A stretch of DNA of 64,000 bases. Source: Treponema sp. GTDB taxonomy: Bacteria; Spirochaetota; Spirochaetia; Treponematales; Breznakiellaceae. The stretch spans positions 1-64,000 of the forward strand of contig WRIV01000010.1 of assembly GCA_009782555.1 (NCBI GenBank). The letters run 5' to 3'. A program made the position numbers and the translations under genes. Positions 1 through 8,895 of this stretch are shown here, in pieces (within the stretch, counting starts at the first letter, position 1; every line of letters begins with the position of its first letter). Under the pieces are notes generated by a model. The model did no database searches. It was not told where the DNA came from and saw only the letters and a list, made by a program, of their open reading frames with translations.

Positions 1-171
1 TACGAGTACGGAAAAGCTAATGACCAAGATGGCCGGGCGAACCGGGTAACCCGGGTTACCGATGAAAGCGGCACGACGGAATACGCATACGGGTTACTGG
101 GAGAAACGATTCAAGAGACCCGCCGTATAACCCGGCTGGATCCCAATGCAGCGGAAAAGAAAGACCGATAA
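1..171 (+). pseudogene. RHS/YD-repeat protein fragment, 5' truncated by the window edge, C-terminus replaced at about 145-150
   Basis: Frame 1 reads YEYGKANDQDGRANRVTRVTDESGTTEYAYGLLGETIQETRRITRLDPNA..., with the typical YD-repeat pattern (TRVTDESGTTEYAYGLLGE). Stop codon at 169-171. Confidence 0.7.
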
Positions 172-430
172 AGAAGAATTCTATCCCACGGTAGATTTGA
201 GAGCAGATAATCTGGAGCAACTCTTGGCAGAATGGCAGCATTATTACAACTGGTTCAGGCCTCATACTTCTCTTGGCGGAAAAAGCCCTGAGGAGCGGCG
301 TTTTGAACTGAGTTCAATAACACCGTTTTGGAATGAGGTTGAAGACAATTATCATCCTGAAAAAGAGCGGTTTCAGGTACAGAATTACTATGACGATTTA
401 CGGATCAGAAAATTGAAAGGATGTCTGTGA
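146..430 (+). pseudogene. Transposase C-terminal fragment (integrase core, IS481-like)
   Basis: TDKEEFYPTVDLRADNLEQLLAEWQHYYNWFRPHTSLGGKSPEERRFEL matches the end of an rve/integrase core (YNWxRPHxSLxGxxP). The catalytic N-terminal part is absent. Confidence 0.7.
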
Positions 431-547
431 ACCCCATACCTCAGCTTTTCATGGGCCTTTAATGATTTGCCATATCTCCTTAATTTTTAATCGTGTATGG
501 AACTCAAAAAAACGAGGATAATGGTTTTTAAATACTCCGCCGGTTTA

Positions 548-2272
548 TCATTTGTTAGTTTTACCGATCACAGCCTCATAATGTTTTAGCAGAATTCCCT
601 TCTCGCTTAAGATAAAATCCTGGTTTGCCCTGATCCTCGAAGGCATTTTGGCTATAAAAATCGCCGCCACTTTTTGTTTTCTCTCGCTGTGATTTCCATC
701 CCGGAGAAGAAGGTAGCTGATTACCAGATCAGTGGCCATTTCCACGAGCCGGCGGGAATGGTAAGTAAGGAACTGATCGTGGTCTTTGTAAGTTTTGGCA
801 TATTCCAGGGTTTCGTCAAAGATTTTTCGTGCTTCCCGGATTTTTTCAAGTAATTCAGGGCTGTGGGAATATGTTTCCTGGTCATATTCATCAAGGATCA
901 TCTGCGCTATCCCGGAAGTAACGGGTCCGATGGCGGCAACAACCTGAAGCTGAGTGGTTCCTTCGTAAATATTGGTGATTCTGGCGTCTCGGTAGTGCCG
1001 TTCGGCATTAAATTCTTTCATATAGCCCGTGCCGCCGTGGATTTGAATGGTGTCATAGGCAACTTTGTTTGCCATTTCGGTGGCATAGGCTTTGACCATG
1101 GGAGTAAAGAAACCGGCGAGTTTTGCGTATTTCTTTTTTTCATCAATGATATCGCCCTTTTCTTCGGGGTGTGCCTCGGAATATTCTTCAAGCCCTTCTT
1201 TTAGATCAACAAAACGGGATGTTTCGTAGAGAAGGCTCCGGCCCGCCTCCAGGGCTACTCTCATTTCAGTAAGCATTTCGAACACCGGGGGGAGATCCCG
1301 TACGGGTACACCAAACTGGATACGCTTGGCCGCATAGAGGTCCGCTTCACGGTAAGCAGCTTCTGCAATGCCGACAGCCTGGGCGGCCACGCCGAGCCGG
1401 GCGTTGTTCATGAGCCAGAGGGTATATTTGGTAAGACCCCGCTGACGTTCGCCTAGCAGCTCCGCCGGAGCATGGTTGAACTGCAACTCGCAGGTTGGGG
1501 AACCGTGGATACCGAGCTTGTGTTCAAGGCGGCGGATTATCATTTTTTCGTCACGTTTATATATAAAAAACGAAAGCCCCCGCGCTCCTTTACCTTTTTC
1601 CTCGCTGCGGGCCAGGACAAGGCCGATGGTCCCGCAGCCGTTGGTGATAAAACGTTTAACTCCGTTAAGATTCCATTTACCGCTGCTGTCCTGCACTGCC
1701 TTCAGGTTTACTGCCTGAAGATCACTGCCCGCATCAGGTTCGGTGAGTATCATCGAAGAACCCCATTCGCCTGAACAGAGTTTTGGAAGGTAAGTTTTTT
1801 TTTGTTCTTCAGAAGCGAACTTGTTGATTGTTTCGGCAATATCCTGCTGGAGCCCAAAGTTAAGGAATGATGCGTCTGCCCTAGCAAGGATCTCCGCAGC
1901 GATACTGAGTATGGTGCAGGGCATATTAAGGCCGCCGTACTGACGGGGTATGCAAAAACCCATCATGTCGGCTTTTGCCAGCATATCCAGCGCTTTCTGT
2001 GTCGCCGGATTAAGGGTAACCTGGTTATTCGCCAAGGTGGGACCTTCTTGGTCAACTGCCGGAGCGGCGGGTGCCATATATTCGCCGCAAATTTCCCCGA
2101 TAATGGAGAGTACCATGCGGTAGGAATCATGGGCATCCGCTGTATCGGCGGGGGCGTGGGCAAAAAGTTTGGCATCTTTAAAGTTTTCTTCTTTCAGATG
2201 AATAATGCGATCCAGATCAAGATGTTCCATGTGGAACAAAATATCTTCGTTATCGGTTAAAAAGTTTTCCAT
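548..2272 (-). CDS. Acyl-CoA dehydrogenase
   Basis: 574 aa; GEWGSSMILTEPDAGSD, KRFITNG and YDTIQIHGGTGYMKEFNAERHYRDARITNIYEGT signatures. Confidence 0.95.
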   Translation of the reverse strand: MENFLTDNEDILFHMEHLDLDRIIHLKEENFKDAKLFAHAPADTADAHDSYRMVLSIIGEICGEYMAPAAPAVDQEGPTLANNQVTLNPATQKALDMLAKADMMGFCIPRQYGGLNMPCTILSIAAEILARADASFLNFGLQQDIAETINKFASEEQKKTYLPKLCSGEWGSSMILTEPDAGSDLQAVNLKAVQDSSGKWNLNGVKRFITNGCGTIGLVLARSEEKGKGARGLSFFIYKRDEKMIIRRLEHKLGIHGSPTCELQFNHAPAELLGERQRGLTKYTLWLMNNARLGVAAQAVGIAEAAYREADLYAAKRIQFGVPVRDLPPVFEMLTEMRVALEAGRSLLYETSRFVDLKEGLEEYSEAHPEEKGDIIDEKKKYAKLAGFFTPMVKAYATEMANKVAYDTIQIHGGTGYMKEFNAERHYRDARITNIYEGTTQLQVVAAIGPVTSGIAQMILDEYDQETYSHSPELLEKIREARKIFDETLEYAKTYKDHDQFLTYHSRRLVEMATDLVISYLLLRDGNHSERKQKVAAIFIAKMPSRIRANQDFILSEKGILLKHYEAVIGKTNK

Positions 2273-2286
2273 ATTTTACTCCCTGT

Positions 2287-3300
2287 TCACACTCTGGCCT
2301 TATACGATTTGATCATCCGCGGTATCACCTCGTTTAGATCTCCTATGATTCCATAATGAGCAATACCGAAAATCGGTGCTTCCGGATCATTGTTTATTGC
2401 GATGATTCGGGCGGCCCCGTCCATGCCGGCCCGGTGCTGAATCGCTCCGGAAATGCCGCAGGCGATGTAGAGCTTGGGCCGGACCGTGGTGCCGGTCTGT
2501 CCAACCTGATGTTCCTTGCCGATAAACCCGGCATCTACCGCAGCGCGGGAAGCTCCAACTTCAGCTCCAAGGGTTTCGGCCAATTCCCGAATTAGGGCAA
2601 AGTTGTCTTTGCTTCCTACGCCAATGCCTCCGGACACAATAATTTGCGCCCCCTTTAGGTTGACAGTTTTTTCTTCCAGAACGCGGTTAATAATTTCGCT
2701 GGGAAAATCATCCGGTTCAAGCCTTGCGGTGATACGGATCATTTCCGCTTTTCGGGAAGGGTCAGGCTGAGCCATACGCATCACCCCTTCGCGGACCGTG
2801 GCCATCTGGGGTTTTTTTTCTGGACATACAATGGTGGCAATAATATTGCCTCCAAAGGCAGGCCGGATCTGATAAAGGATATCTTTATATTCAGTTTCCT
2901 TTTGAACATGGTTCCCAATTTGAAGATCCGTACAATCCGCGGTGAGTCCCACCTTAAGGAACGAAGCAGCCCGGGGTGCCAGATCCCGGCCTTCGGTGGT
3001 GGCGCCGAATAAAACAATCTGGGGTTTGTACTCGGAAATCACCTGGATCATCAGTTTGCTGTAGGGGATGGGGGTATAAAATTTAAGCCGCGGCTCTTCG
3101 ATGATGTACACCCGGTCTGCGCCAAGGCTTGCAATGCGTTTTACCTCATCTCCTATCTTGTCCCCGAAAATGGCGGCGCTCACTTCTACTCCAAGCTTGT
3201 CCGCTAGTTCCCGTGCTTTGGAGACCAATTCCAGGCTTACCTCCGCCGCTTTGCCTTCTCTTTGCTGTATATATACCATTACACTATTTTCTGTGTTCAT
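2287..3300 (-). CDS. etfA: Electron transfer flavoprotein alpha subunit
   Basis: C-terminal FAD domain GASRAAVDAGFIGKEHQVGQTGTTVRPKLYIACGISGAIQHRAGM...IIAINNDPEAPIF. Confidence 0.95.
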   Translation of the reverse strand: MNTENSVMVYIQQREGKAAEVSLELVSKARELADKLGVEVSAAIFGDKIGDEVKRIASLGADRVYIIEEPRLKFYTPIPYSKLMIQVISEYKPQIVLFGATTEGRDLAPRAASFLKVGLTADCTDLQIGNHVQKETEYKDILYQIRPAFGGNIIATIVCPEKKPQMATVREGVMRMAQPDPSRKAEMIRITARLEPDDFPSEIINRVLEEKTVNLKGAQIIVSGGIGVGSKDNFALIRELAETLGAEVGASRAAVDAGFIGKEHQVGQTGTTVRPKLYIACGISGAIQHRAGMDGAARIIAINNDPEAPIFGIAHYGIIGDLNEVIPRMIKSYKARV

Positions 3301-3309
3301 AGTTTTTCC

Positions 3310-4179
3310 TTATCCAAAAGTATGATCGGCGATGAGGCCGTGAATCAATTCGGCAATGCCGGCCTCGCCGGGATCAATATATCTGATGTCCGCGGCAGTG
3401 AGGACCACGGAATTGATGTGTTTAACCTTGGTTGGAGATCCGGAAAGGCCGCACTGGATCGGGTCCGCATTGATGGCCGGGATGTCCCACAGAGCCATGG
3501 GGTTTGTTTTTTGGGTATTTTCCGCAAAGGGATCATTGGGTGATCCTGTGCTGCCAGTAACGGGAACTGTCCGTTTGTAGGCCATGGTCTTGATCGCCGA
3601 GGGAGGCCGGGGTGCCTCTCCTTCGGCGGTAAAGGTAACAAGAACGGGCAGCTTTGCCCTTACTTTTTCCCAGCCCCCTTCGATGGAACGGGCGGCAGTA
3701 ATTTCTTTTTTTGACGCATCAATGTTTTCTATTTTGGAAACGCAGGTGATCTGGTTTATTCCCAGTTTTTCCGCAGTTTGGGGACCTACCTGGGCTGTGT
3801 CCCCGTCAATTGCTTGACGGCCGCAAAGTACCAGATCAAAGGCGCCGGTTTTATTAATCGCACACTTGAGTGCATAGGAAGTGGCCAGGGTATCAGCACC
3901 TGCAAAACCCCGGTCCGATACCAGGGCGGTAAAATCAGCGCCCCGGTAGAGACATTCCTTAAGTACCGCCGCCGCCGCCGGGGGTCCCATGGTAATAACA
4001 CTTACCGTTGTTCCCGGGTTAGCATCTTTGATCTGCATCGCCGCTTCCAGGGCAAAGAGATCATCGGGGTTAAAAACCGCAGGCAGCGCCGCACGGTTTA
4101 CCGTACCTTCCGCCGTCATGGCCTCTCCTGTTATATTCTGAGTGTCAGGCACCTGTTTTACCAGAACTATCACATTCAC
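3310..4179 (-). CDS. etfB: Electron transfer flavoprotein beta subunit
   Basis: MNVIVLVKQVPDTQ...; CGRQAIDGDTAQVGPQTAEKLG motif; adjacent to etfA. Confidence 0.95.
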   Translation of the reverse strand: MNVIVLVKQVPDTQNITGEAMTAEGTVNRAALPAVFNPDDLFALEAAMQIKDANPGTTVSVITMGPPAAAAVLKECLYRGADFTALVSDRGFAGADTLATSYALKCAINKTGAFDLVLCGRQAIDGDTAQVGPQTAEKLGINQITCVSKIENIDASKKEITAARSIEGGWEKVRAKLPVLVTFTAEGEAPRPPSAIKTMAYKRTVPVTGSTGSPNDPFAENTQKTNPMALWDIPAINADPIQCGLSGSPTKVKHINSVVLTAADIRYIDPGEAGIAELIHGLIADHTFG

Positions 4180-4191
4180 AAAAAAGCCTCC

Positions 4192-5427
4192 TTACTGATT
4201 AGGATCAACATCGGCGCTGTAATCAACGCCTTCCACATCAAAGCCGTGGGCTTCCATAAAATCATGCTTAAAGCCGGCAACATCGGTTTCGGTAAATACA
4301 TTTTCCGGTGTTACCATTTTCATTCTTTCCATGACGGCCCTTTGGACATCCTCTCGCATTTCCCGGTCATCAATGCGGATCCGGCCTTTGCTGTCCACAA
4401 GGACCTTGGCAGGATCGGAGGCTGCCTCCGGCGTATAGAGCCTTTCTGTATAGAGCCGGATTATCTGTTCGATGCACCCTTCGTGGATCCCCATTTCTTT
4501 CATTACCTTAAAGAGGGTGGAAACATAAAATGGGATAATGGGGATTATTGCGCTGGATCGGGTTACCAGGGCCTTGTTTACCGAAACCCAGGCTCCGGCG
4601 ATTTTTCCTGCATGGATTTTGTTTATTTCCCGGGAAGCTCGTTCCAGATCTTCCTTGGCTTTGCCGATGGTTCCATTTTTGTAGATGGGCCAGGAAAGTT
4701 CAGGGCCCAGGTAGGTGTAGGCCACGGCGCGGGTCTCAGGCGAAAGGAGATTTTCTTTTTCCAGCGCTTCCATCCAGAGTTCCCAGTCTTCGCCGCCCAT
4801 AACCTTAACCGTATTGTAGATTTCTTCTACCGTGGCGGGTTCCGCTTCGGCCATGGTAAAGGTCCCGTTCATCATGTTAAGGGTTTTTCCGGAAAAAGGA
4901 GCGCCGACGGGCTTGATTGCCGATTTATGCATTATGCCGGTTTTGGGATCCGTCCTGACCGGAGAGGCAAGGGAGTAAATAAGGAGGTCGATTTTTGCAG
5001 GAATTCTTGCCAAAGCGGCGGCTTTCCGGACCGTTTCGGCGGTTTCGGTTTTCATTTCGCTGGAGAAGGCATTACCGTCCAGGGTTTTGGCAATCAGGCC
5101 TTCTTTTGCCGCTTCCCGCTCAAAGGCAAGGTTGTTGTAATAACCAGGGGTAGCGGTATGAGTGTCAGATGCGGGTTTTTCCTTGGACACCCCCACCGTA
5201 ACGGCGCCGTAACCAAAGGCGGCGGCGATGCGGCTTGCAAGACCGTAGCCGTTAGAACAGCCGATAACCAGGGCCAGGCGAGGCGTTTTTTCGGAGTTCC
5301 CTAAGGGTGATTTTGCGCCGGCCAGGTTTTTTTTTGTACATTCAATTTGCCGCCGTACCGAAGCGGCGCATCCTACAGGGTGGCTATTGAGGCAAATATT
5401 GTTCCGCACCATGGGTTTGATGATCAT
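4192..5427 (-). CDS. fabV: Trans-2-enoyl-ACP/CoA reductase, FabV/Ter family
   Basis: 411 aa; MIIKPMVRNNICLNSHPVGC start, GCSNGYGLASRIAAAFGYGA nucleotide-binding motif, YSLASPVRTDP, and Y-x8-K (YKNGTIGKAK). Confidence 0.92.
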   Translation of the reverse strand: MIIKPMVRNNICLNSHPVGCAASVRRQIECTKKNLAGAKSPLGNSEKTPRLALVIGCSNGYGLASRIAAAFGYGAVTVGVSKEKPASDTHTATPGYYNNLAFEREAAKEGLIAKTLDGNAFSSEMKTETAETVRKAAALARIPAKIDLLIYSLASPVRTDPKTGIMHKSAIKPVGAPFSGKTLNMMNGTFTMAEAEPATVEEIYNTVKVMGGEDWELWMEALEKENLLSPETRAVAYTYLGPELSWPIYKNGTIGKAKEDLERASREINKIHAGKIAGAWVSVNKALVTRSSAIIPIIPFYVSTLFKVMKEMGIHEGCIEQIIRLYTERLYTPEAASDPAKVLVDSKGRIRIDDREMREDVQRAVMERMKMVTPENVFTETDVAGFKHDFMEAHGFDVEGVDYSADVDPNQ

Positions 5428-5436
5428 AGGTTCCTC

Positions 5437-5892
5437 TTAAACGGGATTATTTTGGCTCCCCACAAGACACATCCACTCAGCTTCTGCGGCAAGTTCACTG
5501 CCGACAAAGGCCTGGCCTGACTGTTTTATCATTTTTGGGGAAATCCGCAGGTTGCTGATTTCAGCCCGTACTTCTTCACCGGGCCTGACCTGGCGGCGGA
5601 ATTTTACTTTGTCGACGGTGGCAAGAAAAAACAGGGCGTCGCTGCTAATGATGCCGAGCTTTTTTATGCCCGCTCCGCCGGATTGGGCCATGGTCTCGAT
5701 CAGGATCACTCCCGGCACGACCGGATATTGGGGGAAATGGCCCGCAAAGAAAAATTCTTTTTCGGTGAATATGCGGCGGGCTATAATTTTATTTTTATCA
5801 GCCTGTACAATTTCATCTACAAACAGAAACGGTGTCCGGTGGGGCAATAGGTTTTCAATCTCATTCATATTTCCCCCTTCTTTCATCTCCAT
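5437..5892 (-). CDS. fabZ: 3-hydroxyacyl-ACP dehydratase FabZ
   Basis: LLPHRTPFLFVDEI...AGHFPQYPVVPGVILIETMAQ hot-dog fold motif. Confidence 0.93.
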   Translation of the reverse strand: MEMKEGGNMNEIENLLPHRTPFLFVDEIVQADKNKIIARRIFTEKEFFFAGHFPQYPVVPGVILIETMAQSGGAGIKKLGIISSDALFFLATVDKVKFRRQVRPGEEVRAEISNLRISPKMIKQSGQAFVGSELAAEAEWMCLVGSQNNPV

Positions 5893-5912
5893 GCTTCCCG
5901 CTTAGATTTTTA

Positions 5913-7175
5913 TTACGGCTGGTATTTTTTAAATACTACCACACCGTTGTGTCCGCCGAAACCCAGGCTTCCCGAAGCGGCGGCGGTTATTGTGCCGTAT
6001 TGAACTTTATTTGGTACATAGTCCAGATCGCATGTGGGGTCAGGATTCTCCAGGTTAATTGTGGGAGGAAAGAAACCTTCACGGATTGCCAGGATACAGA
6101 CGATGGCTTCTAGGCCGCCGGCGCCGGCGATACAATGGCCGGTCATGCTTTTGGTGCTGGAAATTTTTAGCTTGGCGGCATGATCTCCAAAGGCATATTT
6201 GATCATTTTTGTTTCGGTGGGATCGTTAATCTCCGTAGAGGTGCCGTGGGCGTTATAATACTGAATATCTTCGGGTTTCAAACCCGCATCCAGGATGGCT
6301 TTTTTCATGGCGGTGCCGCCGCCAACACCCGTAGGATCCGGAGCTGTAATGTGATACGCATCGGCGCTGACGCCATAACCGGCAAATTCGGCAAGGACAG
6401 CGGCGCCTCGTTTTTTTGCGTGGTCCTCGCTTTCTAAAATAAGTACGCCCGATCCTTCGGCCAGTATAAAACCATCCCTGTCCGCGTCAAAGGGGCGGCT
6501 GGCTTTTTCCGGCTCATCGCAGCGTTTGGTGGAAAGGGCTTTGAGCATCTGAAAACCGCCAATGGCAAAGGGAACAATGGTTGCCTCGGTTCCTCCGGCG
6601 ATGATCACTTCGCAGCGGCCGGCACGGATTAGATCCAGGGCCTGGCCCAAGGCGTCGGTACCGGAAGCACAGGCCGTTACCTGGGTAAAGGCCGGGCCCT
6701 TAGTTCCGTAGATCATGGAAATATTCCCCGCAGCTTCGTTGTTGATCATCAAGGGGACCGTCAGAGGGAGCATCCGCTTGGGCCCCTGATCAAAAAGTTT
6801 TTTGAACGAATCGGTAACGATTTCAAACCCCCCAATGCCGTTTCCCAAAACAATTCCGGTCATTTCCGGTTCGCTGGCAATACGTTTGTTTTCGCCTTCT
6901 TTTACAATTAGCCCTGCCTGCTCCAGGGCCTGATCAGTGGCGGCCACGGCAAATTGGGTAAACCGGGCCATTTTGCGGGCTTCTTTTTTGTCCATATACA
7001 GGCCTGGATCAAAATTCTTTACTTCCCCGGCAATCTTTACGTCAAAATCCGCCGTATCGAAGGCAGTGATATTTGAAATCCCGCTTTTTCCTGCCTTAAG
7101 GGCTGAACTGAACTCTTCAACTGAATTTCCAATGGGAGAAATAACTCCCATTCCTGTTACAACTACCCGTCTCAT
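5913..7175 (-). CDS. fabF: Beta-ketoacyl-ACP synthase II
   Basis: MRRVVVTGMGVISPIGN; active-site TACASGTDALGQA; HGTSTEINDPTET. Confidence 0.95.
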   Translation of the reverse strand: MRRVVVTGMGVISPIGNSVEEFSSALKAGKSGISNITAFDTADFDVKIAGEVKNFDPGLYMDKKEARKMARFTQFAVAATDQALEQAGLIVKEGENKRIASEPEMTGIVLGNGIGGFEIVTDSFKKLFDQGPKRMLPLTVPLMINNEAAGNISMIYGTKGPAFTQVTACASGTDALGQALDLIRAGRCEVIIAGGTEATIVPFAIGGFQMLKALSTKRCDEPEKASRPFDADRDGFILAEGSGVLILESEDHAKKRGAAVLAEFAGYGVSADAYHITAPDPTGVGGGTAMKKAILDAGLKPEDIQYYNAHGTSTEINDPTETKMIKYAFGDHAAKLKISSTKSMTGHCIAGAGGLEAIVCILAIREGFFPPTINLENPDPTCDLDYVPNKVQYGTITAAASGSLGFGGHNGVVVFKKYQP

Positions 7176-7184
7176 ATTTACTCC

Positions 7185-7919
7185 TTACATAAACATACCG
7201 CCGTCCACGGTAAGAACCTGGCCGGTGATATAGGCAGAATCATCTGATGCAAAAAAGAGGGCGGCGGCGGCAATGTCTTCCGGCATGCCCATTCGTTTTA
7301 GGGGAATTTGTTCCAGCATGGTTTCTTTTACCTTGTCGGGAAGAACTGCCGTCATGTCGGTGGTAACAAAACCTGGAGCGATGGCGTTGACCCGGACATT
7401 CCTGGAGGCGGTTTCCCTGGCCAGACTTTTGGAAAGTCCTACAAGGGCCGCCTTGCTGGCCGCATAATTGGCCTGTCCTCCATTGCCGTGGAGACCCGAC
7501 ACGCTGGACATATTGATGATCGATCCGGCTTTCTTCCGTATCATATCCCTTCCAACGGTTCGGGCAATGATGAATGCCGTACTCAAGTTTATATCCAGGA
7601 CTTTGCGAAAATCTTCCAAGCCCATGCGGAAGGACAAATTGTCCCTGGTGATTCCCGCATTGTTTACCAGAATGTCAAAGCCCCCGGATTCCTTAAGGGC
7701 TTTTTCTATGATTGGTTCCAGCGTTTCGAGTTCTCCAAGATCCGCGGAAATCCAATGGAGCTTTCCTCCTGCCTTTTCGGCACGGCTCGGCAGATCTTCC
7801 GGTTCCCTGGTACTAAGTCCCCAGACTTCTGCACCTTCGGCGGTGAACCGTTCCGCTATGGCCTTTCCGATTCCCCGGGATGCGCCGGTTATCAAGGCCT
7901 TTTTATTTTCCAGTTTCAT
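7185..7919 (-). CDS. fabG: 3-oxoacyl-ACP reductase
   Basis: SDR: KALITGASRGIGKAIAERF, NNAGITRD, YAASKAALVGLSKSLARE. Confidence 0.94.
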   Translation of the reverse strand: MKLENKKALITGASRGIGKAIAERFTAEGAEVWGLSTREPEDLPSRAEKAGGKLHWISADLGELETLEPIIEKALKESGGFDILVNNAGITRDNLSFRMGLEDFRKVLDINLSTAFIIARTVGRDMIRKKAGSIINMSSVSGLHGNGGQANYAASKAALVGLSKSLARETASRNVRVNAIAPGFVTTDMTAVLPDKVKETMLEQIPLKRMGMPEDIAAAALFFASDDSAYITGQVLTVDGGMFM

Positions 7920-7932
7920 ATCCGCTCCAAAG

Positions 7933-8895
7933 TTAATTTGCTCTTGAGAGTTCTGTTATTTCCGCCGCCGTACCAGCGGCATGACAGGGTATGGTACTTC
8001 CCGTATCCTTCCACAACCCCTGAAGCACCTTGCCGGGTCCTGTTTCAAAAAGAGCCTCGGGCTGCAATTCCGCCAGGGCCGCTTCTTCATCGGTCCATCT
8101 GACGCCTTCTACAATCTGTCTCAGCGCCAGAGCTTTTGCTTCGGCCCCGCTTTGTATTTGTTTTCCCGTTACATTGGAAAAGAGTTTTATCGCAGGATCG
8201 TTAAATTGAACTTTTTCCAGAATAGGAGCAAATGCTTCCGCCGCTTCCTTCATAAAGGGCGAGTGGAAGGGACCAGCTACCTGGAGGCGCAGGACACGTT
8301 TGGCGCCCGCTTCCTTAAAACGGTTTTCCGCTTCCTTCAAAGCTGCGGCATTGCCCGATACCGCCACTTGCTTTGATGAATTGTAATTTGCCGCATAGAG
8401 ATCTCTTAGGCCGCCGTTTTTCCATTCGGCGATAAGGACCTCTATCTGCTCAGGGGGCAGCCCTATAACGGCGGCCATGCCGGGCGCTTCGCCGTCTGCT
8501 GCGGCCCTTATACGGTCTATGGCGGCCTGCATGGCCTTGCCCCGCTCATCGGTAAGGCGGAAACAGTCCTCTATGCTGATCACTCCGGCACAGCACAAAG
8601 CGGGGTATTCTCCCAGGCTGAAGCCGGCGCAGGCGGCGGGGATTATGCCCCGTTCTTTCAGATATGCGGCGGCGGTCAGGGAAGCGATGCAAAGGGTAGG
8701 TTGAGATACATCGGTCCGTTTAAGGGTTTCTGTGTCTGAATCCCGGATTAGGCCAACCATGTCACGGCCCAGAACAGCCGATGCGGTTTCAAAGATCTTT
8801 TTTGCTTCCGCAGAAACTTCAATCAGGTCCAATCCCATGCCGGGGTATTGAGCGCCCTGGCCGGGGAACAGAAAAGCCGCATTTTTTCCTACCAT
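7933..8895 (-). CDS. fabD: Malonyl-CoA:ACP transacylase
   Basis: FLFPGQGAQYPGMG and GFSLGEYPAL active-site motifs. Confidence 0.94.
   Translation of the reverse strand: MVGKNAAFLFPGQGAQYPGMGLDLIEVSAEAKKIFETASAVLGRDMVGLIRDSDTETLKRTDVSQPTLCIASLTAAAYLKERGIIPAACAGFSLGEYPALCCAGVISIEDCFRLTDERGKAMQAAIDRIRAAADGEAPGMAAVIGLPPEQIEVLIAEWKNGGLRDLYAANYNSSKQVAVSGNAAALKEAENRFKEAGAKRVLRLQVAGPFHSPFMKEAAEAFAPILEKVQFNDPAIKLFSNVTGKQIQSGAEAKALALRQIVEGVRWTDEEAALAELQPEALFETGPGKVLQGLWKDTGSTIPCHAAGTAAEITELSRAN

Noticed and set aside
3778-5304. 508-aa plus-strand ORF antisense to etfB/fabV
   Set aside because: Lies opposite two confident genes; composition (His/Arg/Phe/Gly-rich) is typical of antisense translation.
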